Numbered from the stretch's first letter, positions 1-8,622 are shown. The stretch is 63,167 nucleotides of DNA from Candidatus Woesearchaeota archaeon (GCA_017608625.1 JAFCFN010000004.1:1-63167), one strand, 5' to 3'. Notes: generated from the letters alone by a model not told the origin. Numbers and translations are program-made.

Positions 1-2
1 AA

Positions 3-671
3 GCCTTGATAAAAGATCCTAAAAAATATTTAGGTGAAAAATTTAAATTCTATAATTTAGATAATGTAGTTCTAAGGATAGATAAAAAAGATAAGATATA
101 TAAAAATGACAAATTAAGTACACTTTATTTCCTTAAAGGACAAGAATTACATAATAAAGCAGGACATTTGACAGCAATTGGTTATGCTGGAGATATGCAG
201 TTTGATGAAAATAATTATGATGTAAAAAAGGCAATTTTAGAAATACACAAGCAAGGAGGAATTGCACTGGCAGACCATCCTTTCAATACAGCAGCGGGGG
301 GCATGGGAGAAGAGAAATTACTAGAAGTCAAAGACGAATTAGATGGAATAGAAGCATTTAATGCCCAAAATTTTTTGTTTATGAAGAAATATAATAAACA
401 GGCAGATGAATTTTGCGAAAAATATAATATATCAGGCATAGCTGTTCCTGACAGTCACAGAGGAGAGGTAGATTTAGCATGCACCTATTTTCCAAAACAT
501 GTTATCCAGACAGATAATGGAAAAAATTTTATAAATTCATTAAGAAAAGCTATTAAAGAGAAAATATTTTTTAGAGATAAAAAACAAGAGAAATGTCTAC
601 CAGTAAATAAAATTATAACTACTTATTTAATTGAAACCTATATATTACAAAAGATAAGAAAAGCAAAATGA
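3..671 (+). CDS. PHP-domain metal-dependent phosphoesterase, 5' end outside window
   Basis: The reading frame is open to the left edge, so the N-terminus is missing; the TTG at position 6 is only the first possible start inside the window. The visible 220 residues carry the second half of a PHP-type metallohydrolase: a GQELH segment followed by GHLTAIGY, then ADHPFN, IEAFNAQN and a late AVPDSHR. The His, Asp and Glu residues in these blocks match the usual metal ligands of the PHP fold. PHP proteins hydrolyse phosphoesters; the substrate cannot be told here. The stop codon overlaps the ATG of the following glycosyltransferase (ATGA), so the two are probably translated together at the head of a glycan operon. 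The last 30 residues are basic and look unstructured. Confidence 0.75.
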   Translation, partial: ALIKDPKKYLGEKFKFYNLDNVVLRIDKKDKIYKNDKLSTLYFLKGQELHNKAGHLTAIGYAGDMQFDENNYDVKKAILEIHKQGGIALADHPFNTAAGGMGEEKLLEVKDELDGIEAFNAQNFLFMKKYNKQADEFCEKYNISGIAVPDSHRGEVDLACTYFPKHVIQTDNGKNFINSLRKAIKEKIFFRDKKQEKCLPVNKIITTYLIETYILQKIRKAK

Positions 672-1339
672 AATTGTCAATAATTATTCCGGCATATAAT
701 GAAGAAGCTACAATTAGCCATGTGCTTAGAGGTTTAAAATCAAAGGGTTATAAAAACATAGTTGTAGTGGATGATGGGAGTATAGATAAAACTCCTCATA
801 TTGCTAAAAAAGAAGGAGTAAAGTTACATAGTCATATAATAAATAGAGGTTTAGGAGGGGCTTTAGGGACAGGCATAGAAGCAGCTTTATTAGAAAATCC
901 AGACATTATTGTTACTCTTGATGCAGATGGTCAGCATGATCCAAAAGACATTAAAAAGTTAATTAAACCCATAATTAGAGGAGAGGCTGATGTTGTTATT
1001 GGTAGCAGAATGTTAAATCCAAGAGGAATGCCTTTTAGTAAAAGAGTAGCCAATAAAATTGGCAATTTTATAACTTGGTTATTGTTTGGTGTTTATATAT
1101 CTGACTCCCAGAGCGGTTTAAGGGCTTTTAGCAAAAATGCTGCTCAAAAAATAAATATAAAAACAAATGGTATGGAAGTAAGCTCAGAGATTTTAAAAGA
1201 AGCAAAAAGGAATAATTTAAAAATAAAGGAAGTACCTATTAAGACAATATATACCAAATATTCAATTAAAAAAGGCCAGAAGTGGTGGCATGGCTTTAAG
1301 GTTTTAGGTAAGTTAGTATTGAGAAAATTAATGAGGTGA
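668..1339 (+). CDS. Family 2 glycosyltransferase, polyprenyl-phosphate mannose/glucose synthase type
   Basis: A 223-residue GT-A enzyme. The start reads SIIIPAYNEE, followed by VVVDDGSIDKT and TLDADGQHDP; the DDGS and DADGQ acidic residues are the expected nucleotide-sugar and metal ligands. This is the size and motif order of DPM1-like enzymes, which move a sugar from a nucleotide donor to a polyprenyl phosphate on the cytoplasmic face of the membrane. It has no membrane span of its own, but the next gene is a DUF2304 membrane protein, a common partner of this family. The ATG overlaps the stop of the PHP gene by four bases. The likely role is supplying lipid-linked sugar for glycosylation. 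The sugar is not predictable. Confidence 0.87.
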   Translation: MKLSIIIPAYNEEATISHVLRGLKSKGYKNIVVVDDGSIDKTPHIAKKEGVKLHSHIINRGLGGALGTGIEAALLENPDIIVTLDADGQHDPKDIKKLIKPIIRGEADVVIGSRMLNPRGMPFSKRVANKIGNFITWLLFGVYISDSQSGLRAFSKNAAQKINIKTNGMEVSSEILKEAKRNNLKIKEVPIKTIYTKYSIKKGQKWWHGFKVLGKLVLRKLMR

Positions 1340-1344
1340 AATAA

Positions 1345-1686
1345 ATGGTTGTAATTACTATTACTCCATTACAGATTGTAGTTGTTTTGTTTGCTTTATT
1401 TGCTTTAAGCAGAGTTATATTTAGACTAAAAGAAAGTAATATCACAAAAAAAGAAGCTTTTTTTTGGAGTCTGGTTTGGATAGCTTTGATTATAGTAGTA
1501 TTTCTGCCTGGAGTAGCTGGTTTTATAGCAGGTATTTTAGGTATTGGAAGAGCAATTGATGTTGTTGTTTATGCAGCGATAATTGTATTATTTTATTTGA
1601 TTTTTAGGATATATGTAAGATTGGAAAAGATAGATCATGAGATTACAACTATTGTAAGGAAGATTGCTATTAGGAAAAGGAAATAA
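1345..1686 (+). CDS. DUF2304 family small membrane protein
   Basis: A 113-residue protein with hydrophobic stretches at about residues 5-20, 35-60 and 70-90 and a basic C-terminal tail. The pattern SRVIFRLKESNITKKEAFFWSLVWIAL is typical of DUF2304 proteins, which usually sit beside DPM1-like family 2 glycosyltransferases. That is the case here: the gap to the preceding gene is 5 bp. The likely role is membrane anchoring or assisting lipid-sugar synthesis. This rests on context and the family pattern, since the family has no well-defined biochemical activity. Confidence 0.75.
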   Translation: MVVITITPLQIVVVLFALFALSRVIFRLKESNITKKEAFFWSLVWIALIIVVFLPGVAGFIAGILGIGRAIDVVVYAAIIVLFYLIFRIYVRLEKIDHEITTIVRKIAIRKRK

Positions 1687-1689
1687 AAC

Positions 1690-1767
1690 ATGAGTTTGAT
1701 TAAGCTGTATAGATTTATTGATAAGTACATTGGAGGCTTTCTTTGTTTAGTCTTAAGTATTTTTTAA
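1690..1767 (+). other. Probable frameshifted N-terminus of the following GT9 gene
   Basis: An ATG at 1690, just after the DUF2304 stop, opens a 25-codon frame that includes the stretch LYRFIDKYIGGFLCLVLS. Family 9 transferases often begin with a short amphipathic segment of this sort before the KNILVIRLW strand. The frame hits TAA at 1765 right after a run of six T (1759-1764). The GT9 body continues in the -1 frame across the same T-run. So either the T-run length is wrong in the assembly, or the gene is truly frameshifted, or ribosomes slip on it. The GGAGG at 1732-1736 lies inside this fragment and could instead serve the TTG at 1743. Confidence 0.6.
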
Positions 1768-2756
1768 ATGAAATCAAAAACATTCTTGTCATAAGATTAT
1801 GGACAATTGGAGAAAGTATTTTAACATTGCCGATGATTCATGCATTAAGAAAAAAATTCCCAAAAGCAAAAATTAATGTTTTAGTAACAAAAAGAAGCAA
1901 GGACGTTTTTGTTGGTAATAAAGATATTAATAAAATTATTTTAGTAGGTCTTAGAAATCTAAAGCTATTTAGAACATTTGATGTGGTAATAGATACAGAA
2001 CCTTATCTTAGATTGTCTGCTTTATTATCTTTTTATTTAGGTGAAAGAAGAATTGGATTCAGTCATGGTATCAGATCTTTACTTTATACGGATAAAATTA
2101 AATTTAATGATAAACAGCATGCTGTATTAACCTTTTTAGATTTAAGCAAAGTGGTGGGAGCTTGGTACAAACCTGACAAGCTAATTAAATTGTGGGTATC
2201 TGAGAGAGACAAGAAAATTGTTAAAAATTATCTAAAAAAAATAGGCATCAAAAAAACAGATTTTTTAATTGGTATCTGTCCGGGAGCTGCTGAATCTGCT
2301 AGGCAGAGGATGTGGTCTGCAGAAAGATTTGCTGAGTTGGCTGATAAACTAATTGAGGAATCTAAAGCTAAAATTATCTTTATTGAAAAGAATAAAAATT
2401 TAATTAGAAAAATACAAAGTTTAATGAAGTATAAATCTTTTGATAGTGATGGTTTAAATATTAAACAGATAACTTATTTAATTGAAAATTGTAAATTGTT
2501 TATATCTAATGATACTGGACCTATGCATATCGCAGCTGCGCAAGGTGTTAGGACGATTGGATTATTTGGTCCTAATACCCCTATCAGATATGGACCATAT
2601 GGCAAAGAAAATAGAGCGCTATATCATAAAATTGGATGTTCACCATGTATAAATCCTCATAAAGGAGCTTTTCCGAAATGTTTTAATAAAGAATTCCAAA
2701 AATGTTTAAAGCTAATAAACATTGAGGAAGTTTTATCTTGTTTAAAAAATGATTAA
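1743..2756 (+). CDS. Family 9 glycosyltransferase (heptosyltransferase-like)
   Basis: A 337-residue GT-B fold enzyme of the ADP-heptose:LPS heptosyltransferase family. The N-terminal domain shows ILVIRLWTIGESILTLPMIHALR. The C-terminal domain has IGICPGA with a basic patch and then the donor-site block FISNDTGPMHIAAAQG near residues 253-270. Four cysteines near the C-terminus (CSPC and later CFNKEFQKC) match the GT9 variants that carry a late Cys cluster. The only in-frame start here is TTG at 1743, six bases after GGAGG (1732-1736), but an upstream fragment in another frame (1690-1767) looks like the genuine N-terminus. The gene overlaps the next GT9 by 8 bp. Archaea lack LPS, so the acceptor is presumably another envelope glycan. 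Confidence 0.82.
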   Translation: MFSLKYFLNEIKNILVIRLWTIGESILTLPMIHALRKKFPKAKINVLVTKRSKDVFVGNKDINKIILVGLRNLKLFRTFDVVIDTEPYLRLSALLSFYLGERRIGFSHGIRSLLYTDKIKFNDKQHAVLTFLDLSKVVGAWYKPDKLIKLWVSERDKKIVKNYLKKIGIKKTDFLIGICPGAAESARQRMWSAERFAELADKLIEESKAKIIFIEKNKNLIRKIQSLMKYKSFDSDGLNIKQITYLIENCKLFISNDTGPMHIAAAQGVRTIGLFGPNTPIRYGPYGKENRALYHKIGCSPCINPHKGAFPKCFNKEFQKCLKLINIEEVLSCLKND

Positions 2757-3750
2757 AAAAATTCTCCTTTTTAAATTAGGAGCAATTGGAGATACTTTGA
2801 TGACCACCCCTTTAATTAGACAACTTAGAAAAAATTTTCCAAAAGCTAAAATTGATTATTTAATTGGAAAAACAGCTTCACAAGTTTTATATGGTAATAT
2901 ATATTTAGATAATATTATCAAGTTTGATGAGCAAATCTTTATTAAAAAGAAATTTTTTAAATGGTTAAAATTAATTAAAAAAATAAGGAAACGAAAATAT
3001 GATTTAATTTTTGTTCTTGATAAGCACTGGATTTTTAACTTAACAGCAAAACTTTTTGGCATATCAAGAAGAGTCGGTTTTGATAGGTTAGGTAATGAAG
3101 GGATTTTTTTAACGGATAGAGTATATTACAGTCCGATAAGACATGAAATCTTTTATTATCTAGATTTATTAAAAATCTTTATAGGCAAGGCTGATTACAA
3201 AGATTGGCAAATGGATTTATTTCTAAATAAGAAAGATTTAACCTTTGCTAATAAAATTTGGAAAGAATATAAATTGGAAGGAAAAAAAGTGATAGGTATC
3301 GCACCAGGTGGCGGAAATCCATTTGATAAGTACAGTTATCTGAGAATATTGCCAATAAATTACTATGCTGATTTGATAAAGAAATTAATCAAAAAAAATT
3401 ATATAATTTTATTTGGAGGAAAGAATGATTTTTACATTGGTGAAAAATTAGAAAAAGATATTAAAAGTAGAAGATTGATTAATTTGATAGGAAAAACTAC
3501 TTTAAAACAAACTGCAGCATTAATGGCTAAATGCAATAATATATATTGCAATGACTCTGGAGCAATGCATATTGCTGCCAGCGTTAATAAAAAAATAAAT
3601 AGTTTTTTTATTGTGACGCATCCAAAAAGAAAAGCCCCTTTATGGAAAGAGAGCAAATATTCTTGGATAAGCAAAAATTATTATTGTTGGAAATGTGAGT
3701 TGTTTGGGAAATATGGATATTATAAAGACAAGGATAAGGAGGAGATTTAG
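2749..3750 (+). CDS. Family 9 glycosyltransferase (heptosyltransferase-like)
   Basis: The second GT9 gene in a row, 333 residues, overlapping the previous one by 8 bp. It has KILLFKLGAIGDTLMTTPLIRQLR at the start, VIGIAPGGG at about residue 182, and YCNDSGAMHIAASVN at about residue 265, the GT9 donor-binding block. It also has a Cys pair (YYCWKCELFG) near the end. It is clearly related to the upstream gene but diverged, so the two probably add different residues or use different acceptors. The polypeptide ends in a charged KDKDKEEI tail. It acts in the cytoplasm or at the inner membrane face. Confidence 0.82.
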   Translation: MIKKILLFKLGAIGDTLMTTPLIRQLRKNFPKAKIDYLIGKTASQVLYGNIYLDNIIKFDEQIFIKKKFFKWLKLIKKIRKRKYDLIFVLDKHWIFNLTAKLFGISRRVGFDRLGNEGIFLTDRVYYSPIRHEIFYYLDLLKIFIGKADYKDWQMDLFLNKKDLTFANKIWKEYKLEGKKVIGIAPGGGNPFDKYSYLRILPINYYADLIKKLIKKNYIILFGGKNDFYIGEKLEKDIKSRRLINLIGKTTLKQTAALMAKCNNIYCNDSGAMHIAASVNKKINSFFIVTHPKRKAPLWKESKYSWISKNYYCWKCELFGKYGYYKDKDKEEI

Positions 3751-3772
3751 GGGAAGGATGTAAAAATTAAAA

Positions 3773-5008
3773 ATGAAATTTTTATTTGTAACTGAATATT
3801 TCCCGCCTTTTATTATGGGGGGGGCAGAAATAAGTTTAAAGGTTTTGGTGGACGAACTTGTGAAAAATGGTCATAAGGTTGTAGTTTTAACACCAAATTA
3901 TAGTTCATTCAAAACTGTAATTGAAAAAAGAAGGAATTTAAAGATTACAAGATTTAAGTCTTTTAGAAGCTTTCTATATAAAAAAAAGGAAAAATTATCT
4001 TATAAAATGTATAGAAAAACAAAACCTCTTTTTTACTTACTTCTAAATCAATATGTCAAATATTCCTCTTACGAATTCAAAAAAAATGTTGAAAAGGTTT
4101 TAAAAAATGAAAATTTTGATGTGATTCATGCTAATAATTCAGAATCCATTCTAGCCTTAAATAATGTAAAAACACGTGCCAAAAAAATCGCTCATTTAAG
4201 AGATCTTGGTTTATTTTGCTATAATAGAGGACTAGACAATAACGGCAAACTTTGTTATGGATGTACGCAACAGAACTTAAAGAGTTGTATGGATACTAAT
4301 GGATTTGTTAATAAATTACTATTTACAGATATGAAAAAAAGGATTAATATTCTAAAAAAGCTATCTTCTTTTGATTTGCTAGTTGCAATAAGTAAATTTG
4401 TTAAAGAAAGATATGTTAATATCTTAGGAATCGATGGAAGTAGAATAAAAGTTTTATACAATCCAATATTTAATGATGTTATTTCAAACTTATCTAAAAA
4501 AGAAACAAGGAAATTACTTAAATTACCAAAAGATAAGAAAATCATTCTGTTTGTTGGTAGTTTAACAGAAAAAAAAGGGGCCCATTTAATTCCTAGAACT
4601 GCTAAAAAATTAAAGAACCATCTATTTATTGTGATTGGTGATGGTGTATTAAAGGATTTATTTTTAGAAAATAAGCAAAATAATATAATTTATCTTGGAT
4701 TTTTACCGATTACAAAGATTAAACATTTTTATAAAGCATCAGATATTTTGTTAGTTCCTTCTCTTTGGCATGAACCTTTTGGCAGGGTAGTTTTAGAAGG
4801 TGCGTATAATGGATGTTATGTTATTGGTAGTAATAGAGGGGCTATCCCCGAAGTTATTGATCAGTTAAAATGCGGAGTTTATGTTGAACCTTCTGTTGAG
4901 AATTTTATAAACAAAATAAAGAATTTTAATAGAAAGAAAGTAAAAAAACGAAAATTAAAAGAACTTAATTATTATAAACAATTTATGAATATAATATATA
5001 AAGATTAA
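3773..5008 (+). CDS. Family 4 glycosyltransferase (GT-B)
   Basis: A 411-residue protein with a GT4 N-terminal domain (FVTEYFPPFIMGGAEISLKVL, the GGAE glycine loop) and a C-terminal Glycos_transf_1 domain (KKIILFVGSLTEKKG, then VPSLWHEPFGRVVLEGAYNG, the E-x7-E block). A short cysteine-rich insertion lies at about residues 150-170 (CYNRG, CYGC, SCMD), as seen in some GT4 proteins. These retaining enzymes transfer a hexose from a nucleotide sugar. The gene follows the two GT9 genes by 22 bp, with GGGAAGG upstream of the ATG, and faces a convergent operon. It is probably the last gene of this glycan operon. Confidence 0.85.
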   Translation: MKFLFVTEYFPPFIMGGAEISLKVLVDELVKNGHKVVVLTPNYSSFKTVIEKRRNLKITRFKSFRSFLYKKKEKLSYKMYRKTKPLFYLLLNQYVKYSSYEFKKNVEKVLKNENFDVIHANNSESILALNNVKTRAKKIAHLRDLGLFCYNRGLDNNGKLCYGCTQQNLKSCMDTNGFVNKLLFTDMKKRINILKKLSSFDLLVAISKFVKERYVNILGIDGSRIKVLYNPIFNDVISNLSKKETRKLLKLPKDKKIILFVGSLTEKKGAHLIPRTAKKLKNHLFIVIGDGVLKDLFLENKQNNIIYLGFLPITKIKHFYKASDILLVPSLWHEPFGRVVLEGAYNGCYVIGSNRGAIPEVIDQLKCGVYVEPSVENFINKIKNFNRKKVKKRKLKELNYYKQFMNIIYKD

Positions 5009-5049
5009 AATTTAAATGTTTAATAGACAAATTTTGATATAATTTAAAT

Positions 5050-6117
5050 TTAATCTTGAATTTTAGATGATTTTAATTTTTTAAAATAATCTAAAAAAAC
5101 TTGATATACATCATTAGGTTCTATTTCCATTTCTTTTTTCCTTAATTTTTTATAAATTTTGAGAAAACCGTAATAAGGTTTATAATAAGGAATATAATTT
5201 TTAGGGGTTATTATCATAGCATTATTAGAAAATGGACGTGTACGTTTAGGATCCGGCCCACCTTTAAATAAATTTATTTGAGGAATACAAAATAAGGATG
5301 CTATGTGAGCTAATCCGCTGTCGTTACTTATAAAAAAATTACACCTACTTATTAATGAAATCACTTGCCTTAAGAAAAAGTCCTTTATAAGAATAACATT
5401 TTTAAACATTTTAAAATATTCTTCATATTCTATTTCATCCGGCCCTAGAAAAATTAAAAATTTTACATTTTTAAAATTATTTTTGATTATATTTAACAGT
5501 TTTATCCAATTGTTTATGTTCCATCTTTTCCAAGGCTGGTCTTTTCTAGATCCAGGATGTATGCCAATTATAAAATATTTATTAAGTGAATGTTTTTTCC
5601 AAAAATCATTTGCAAATACCTTCTCATCATTTGTTATTCTATAGACATATTTTAAGTCGTTTTTACGTATATTTAAAAATTTAATTAAATTTAAATTTTC
5701 GTAAACGCTATGTGTATTTTTAATTTCTGGTGAGTATGTTAAAAACCAGCTTATCTTCTTAAACACTCGAAATTTATACTTATGTTGAATTCTTCTCTTT
5801 GCTCCTATTAATTTCATGAATAGAGCAGAAAATATTCCTTGGGACGGATAAATTGTTATTGCGATGTCATAATTATTTAACTTTAATTTTGTTATTAATC
5901 TTTTTACTTCACTGTTCAGAAATAAATCTTTTATAAAAGGATATTTTAAAATAAAGATTTTATTTACAAAAGGTTGATTTTCTAATAAATCTTTTGTTCT
6001 TCTTGGTGCTACTAAGAAATCTATTTTTGTGTTGTATTTCTCTTTGAGCAATTTTATCATTGGAAAAGCCATAATTAAGTTACCAATTCCAGAAAGTGCA
6101 ATTATTAGGATTTTCAT
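5050..6117 (-). CDS. Family 9 glycosyltransferase (heptosyltransferase-like)
   Basis: The third GT9 enzyme in the locus, 355 residues, on the opposite strand. It starts with KILIIALSGIGNLIMAFPMIKLL. Further motifs are FIIGIHPGS with a KDQPWKRW donor-site segment at about residue 190, and FISNDSGLAHIASLF at about residue 263. The sequence from about 5020 to 5060, between this gene and the convergent GT4 gene, is AT-rich with inverted AAATTTAAAT-like pieces that may end transcription from both sides. It is the last gene of a three-gene operon (flippase, methyltransferase, GT9) starting at 8384. Confidence 0.82.
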   Translation of the reverse strand: MKILIIALSGIGNLIMAFPMIKLLKEKYNTKIDFLVAPRRTKDLLENQPFVNKIFILKYPFIKDLFLNSEVKRLITKLKLNNYDIAITIYPSQGIFSALFMKLIGAKRRIQHKYKFRVFKKISWFLTYSPEIKNTHSVYENLNLIKFLNIRKNDLKYVYRITNDEKVFANDFWKKHSLNKYFIIGIHPGSRKDQPWKRWNINNWIKLLNIIKNNFKNVKFLIFLGPDEIEYEEYFKMFKNVILIKDFFLRQVISLISRCNFFISNDSGLAHIASLFCIPQINLFKGGPDPKRTRPFSNNAMIITPKNYIPYYKPYYGFLKIYKKLRKKEMEIEPNDVYQVFLDYFKKLKSSKIQD

Positions 6118-6139
6118 AAAAACACCAAATTTTAAAAAT

Positions 6140-6811
6140 TTAAATTTTATTTATCTTCTTACCTAAGCCCCCTATTGAGGTTCCATATAAATGAGCAAAA
6201 AATGTTGATGAAGCATCTCTATCATTAAATAAAAATCTTTTCAATATTAAATAAGGACCTAATAATACACTTTTCCAACTTCTCCAAACTTTTATTGTTA
6301 GAATTCTAAAATCATTTTCTTCTAATAAACGCTTAATAGATGCATAATTATAAGGTCTTATATGTGTTGGATCGCTCCAAAAATTCATATTACCGTCGGG
6401 AATAAAGGCTCTTTTATAATAAGGCATTTCTATATAAATATATCCGCCATTTTTTAAAAGCCTATTAAACTCTATCATAAAGCTGTGAGGATTTAGAACA
6501 TGTTCTAATACATGCATACAAAAAATGAAATCAAAAGTTTCCTTCTTAAAAGGCAAATTATCTCCACTAGATTTTTTAAAGTTTATATATTCTGGTAAAA
6601 ATTCTTCTACTTCTCCAATATCTACACCATATAATTTCAAGTCAGGTCTTATTTTATGAATTTCTTTAAGATAAGTTCCTTTTCCGCATCCAACGTCCAA
6701 CACTTTAGAATTTTTTGGTAGTTTTTTTATAATATTTATTAAGAACTTTTTTGAAGGCCTATTTCCTTCTTCATAATTTTTAAAATATTTGTTTTTAAAT
6801 CTTTTCTCCAT
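6140..6811 (-). CDS. Class I SAM-dependent methyltransferase
   Basis: A 223-residue Rossmann methyltransferase. Motif I is VLDVGCGKGTYLKEI at about residues 40-54, the ribose-binding acidic position lies in LYGVDIGE, and the post-I and IV region reads FDFIFCMHVLEHVLNP. Such proteins in glycan loci usually methylate a sugar or a polyprenyl-linked intermediate, but the substrate is not visible. It sits 13 bp after the flippase and 22 bp before the GT9 gene on the same strand, so co-transcription is likely. Confidence 0.82.
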   Translation of the reverse strand: MEKRFKNKYFKNYEEGNRPSKKFLINIIKKLPKNSKVLDVGCGKGTYLKEIHKIRPDLKLYGVDIGEVEEFLPEYINFKKSSGDNLPFKKETFDFIFCMHVLEHVLNPHSFMIEFNRLLKNGGYIYIEMPYYKRAFIPDGNMNFWSDPTHIRPYNYASIKRLLEENDFRILTIKVWRSWKSVLLGPYLILKRFLFNDRDASSTFFAHLYGTSIGGLGKKINKI

Positions 6812-6824
6812 TTTTAATTAGATA

Positions 6825-8384
6825 TCACAAAACTTTAATAATCTTTTCCATAATTTTATTTATAACTTTGTTTTTGTTTTCTGTTTTAACCTTCAAATCA
6901 AAAATATTTTCTATTATCCTCTTTTGGGCGTTTTGGTTTTTCGGTTTGATAAACATTTGCATCTCAAAATAAATCACTCCTCCTACAATTATACAAACCA
7001 CTGCCTCTACCCAAGAATTCAACACTAAAATACTTTTTAACAAAGTTATAATCCCAACAAATACTGACCCAGCAACTAAAGTTTTCCCAAAACTACTCCA
7101 AGGAAGTTTTGCATTTATATATTTTTTTATCCACACTGTGCTAAAGCAAAGCATAATTCCATAGCTAACAAAAGTAGTAACAGCTGCTCCTATTATGCCA
7201 TATTTTGGAATCAAAATAAGATTAAAAATCAAGTTAAACAAAGCAGCAACATAAACAATCTTTGTGTTTATTCTTGGTTTTCCTAGACCATTAATCATAT
7301 TAAAATTGAGCATTGCAAAAGAAAAAAGAATGGTTCCTATTGACAAAATCTGTAAAGCAAGAGAGGCATTTTCATAAACACTACCAAACAACAACCTTAT
7401 TATAATCTTTGGGAAAGAGAACATAATCAATGCAAATGGTAAAATTATGATTAACAAATATCTATAAACATTTTCTATCCCATATCTTAGCCTTTTTCTG
7501 TCTTTTCTAGCCCAAAGTTCAGAAAACATAGGAAAGAATACAGTGCCTATTGCAGCAGAAAAATAAGTTAAGATCCTTGCTGTTGGCAAAGCAACATTAT
7601 ACAAACCTACTTGCTCCAAACCTGAGAAATATGTTAACATAATAGTATCAGTATAACCAAGAATAACCATTCCAGCCATGCCAACAACAACTGGCATTCC
7701 AAATTTGAAAAGTTTTTTAGTTAGTTTTTTGCTAAAATTTGTTTTGATTTTGCAAAACTGGGGAAAAACTTTTTTTGTTAAAACAGGATAAAATATTACA
7801 AAAAGAATAACAGGGTAAAACATATAAGCCAAAGTCGGAGCTAACAAACCTAAATTAAGTCTAAAACCAAAAAAAGCTATAATCAAAATAACTAACATTT
7901 TACTAAAATTAGTAAGTGCCACATATAACATATTCTGAAAACCTTGAAAAGAATAATTCAGAACATCAATAAACACAACGAGAATAAAACCAATAGCTAA
8001 TAATTTAATAATTGAAGAAGAAGCAGAAGAATGAAAATAATGCAAAGATAAATAATCTGCAGACAAAAACAAAATTATTGTAATAAAAACAGCAATAATA
8101 AACTGAAGCAGAGCAACTGTAATGATTGTACTTTTAACCAAATCTTTTTTTTTCTTAACCAAATATTCAGGTATATACTTAACAAGAGCTTGTCCTAAAC
8201 CAAGTCCTCTGAATGTGGTAATTAAACCAACCAAAGTTAACACAGCATAAAACAACCCATACTCCTCTACTGTTAAATTCCTAGCAAACAAAATCCTAAC
8301 TAAATATCCAAGAAAACCAGCAAGAATAGAAAAAATAAATACTGTAGCAGCTCCTCTGACAGCTCTTCTTGTGTAATTGACCAT
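6825..8384 (-). CDS. Polysaccharide flippase, MATE/MOP superfamily (Wzx/RfbX-like)
   Basis: A 519-residue integral membrane protein with about fourteen hydrophobic segments. It opens with RGAATVFIFSILAGFLGYLVRILFARNLTVEEYGLF, the signature of polysaccharide-biosynthesis flippases. MOP proteins turn lipid-linked glycans across the membrane. It is the first gene of an operon with a methyltransferase and a GT9. The ATG lies about 26 bp from the palindromic TATA box at 8405-8414, so the transcript is probably leaderless. Together with the glycosyltransferases at 0.7-6.1 kb it suggests a complete assemble-and-flip glycan route. No oligosaccharyltransferase is seen in the window. Confidence 0.88.
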   Translation of the reverse strand: MVNYTRRAVRGAATVFIFSILAGFLGYLVRILFARNLTVEEYGLFYAVLTLVGLITTFRGLGLGQALVKYIPEYLVKKKKDLVKSTIITVALLQFIIAVFITIILFLSADYLSLHYFHSSASSSIIKLLAIGFILVVFIDVLNYSFQGFQNMLYVALTNFSKMLVILIIAFFGFRLNLGLLAPTLAYMFYPVILFVIFYPVLTKKVFPQFCKIKTNFSKKLTKKLFKFGMPVVVGMAGMVILGYTDTIMLTYFSGLEQVGLYNVALPTARILTYFSAAIGTVFFPMFSELWARKDRKRLRYGIENVYRYLLIIILPFALIMFSFPKIIIRLLFGSVYENASLALQILSIGTILFSFAMLNFNMINGLGKPRINTKIVYVAALFNLIFNLILIPKYGIIGAAVTTFVSYGIMLCFSTVWIKKYINAKLPWSSFGKTLVAGSVFVGIITLLKSILVLNSWVEAVVCIIVGGVIYFEMQMFIKPKNQNAQKRIIENIFDLKVKTENKNKVINKIMEKIIKVL

Positions 8385-8404
8385 GTCTCTTTAAAACCAA
8401 AAAC

Positions 8405-8414
8405 TATTTAAATA
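8405..8414. promoter_or_regulatory. Perfectly palindromic TATA box shared by 5S rRNA and flippase operon
   Basis: TATTTAAATA reads the same on both strands. Its centre lies 26-27 bp from the 5S rRNA 5' end (8436, plus strand) and 25-26 bp from the flippase ATG (8384, minus strand). That is the usual archaeal TATA-to-start distance in both directions. A single box may therefore drive both transcripts. Confidence 0.65.
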
Positions 8415-8435
8415 ATTATCTGTTCAGAAATACCA

Positions 8436-8564
8436 GACGGCCATAGGAGGCTTGTCCCACCTGGTCCCATTCCGAACCCAGTAACCTTTTAAAGGTTGGG
8501 TAAAAGTGAAATGGCCTTCCGTACTGGAGTGTACTGCATTACGCGGGAAATCCAGTAAGCCGTC
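8436..8564 (+). rRNA. rrf: 5S ribosomal RNA
   Basis: The ends GACGGC (8436-8441) and GCCGTC (8559-8564) pair perfectly as helix I. The conserved block TCCCATTCCGAACCC lies at 8465-8479, the loop segment AAGTGAAA follows at 8504-8511, and the 3' half contains ACTGGAGTGTACTGC. Length is about 129 nt against a usual 120. The excess lies in the helix III/loop C tip, where ACCC (8476-8479) can pair with GGGT (8498-8501) and AACC (8483-8486) with GGTT (8494-8497), forming an extra hairpin. No 16S or 23S gene is nearby, so the 5S stands alone. Confidence 0.9.
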
Positions 8565-8622
8565 ACTTTAAATTTCTAGAATCATTTAATTTGTTTTTAT
8601 CAATACATCTTCATAATGCTTT

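Noticed and set aside
1743-2756. Calling the first GT9 a plain pseudogene
   Set aside because: The body is complete with all donor-site motifs and a usable TTG behind GGAGG; the shift affects only the first 25 or so codons.
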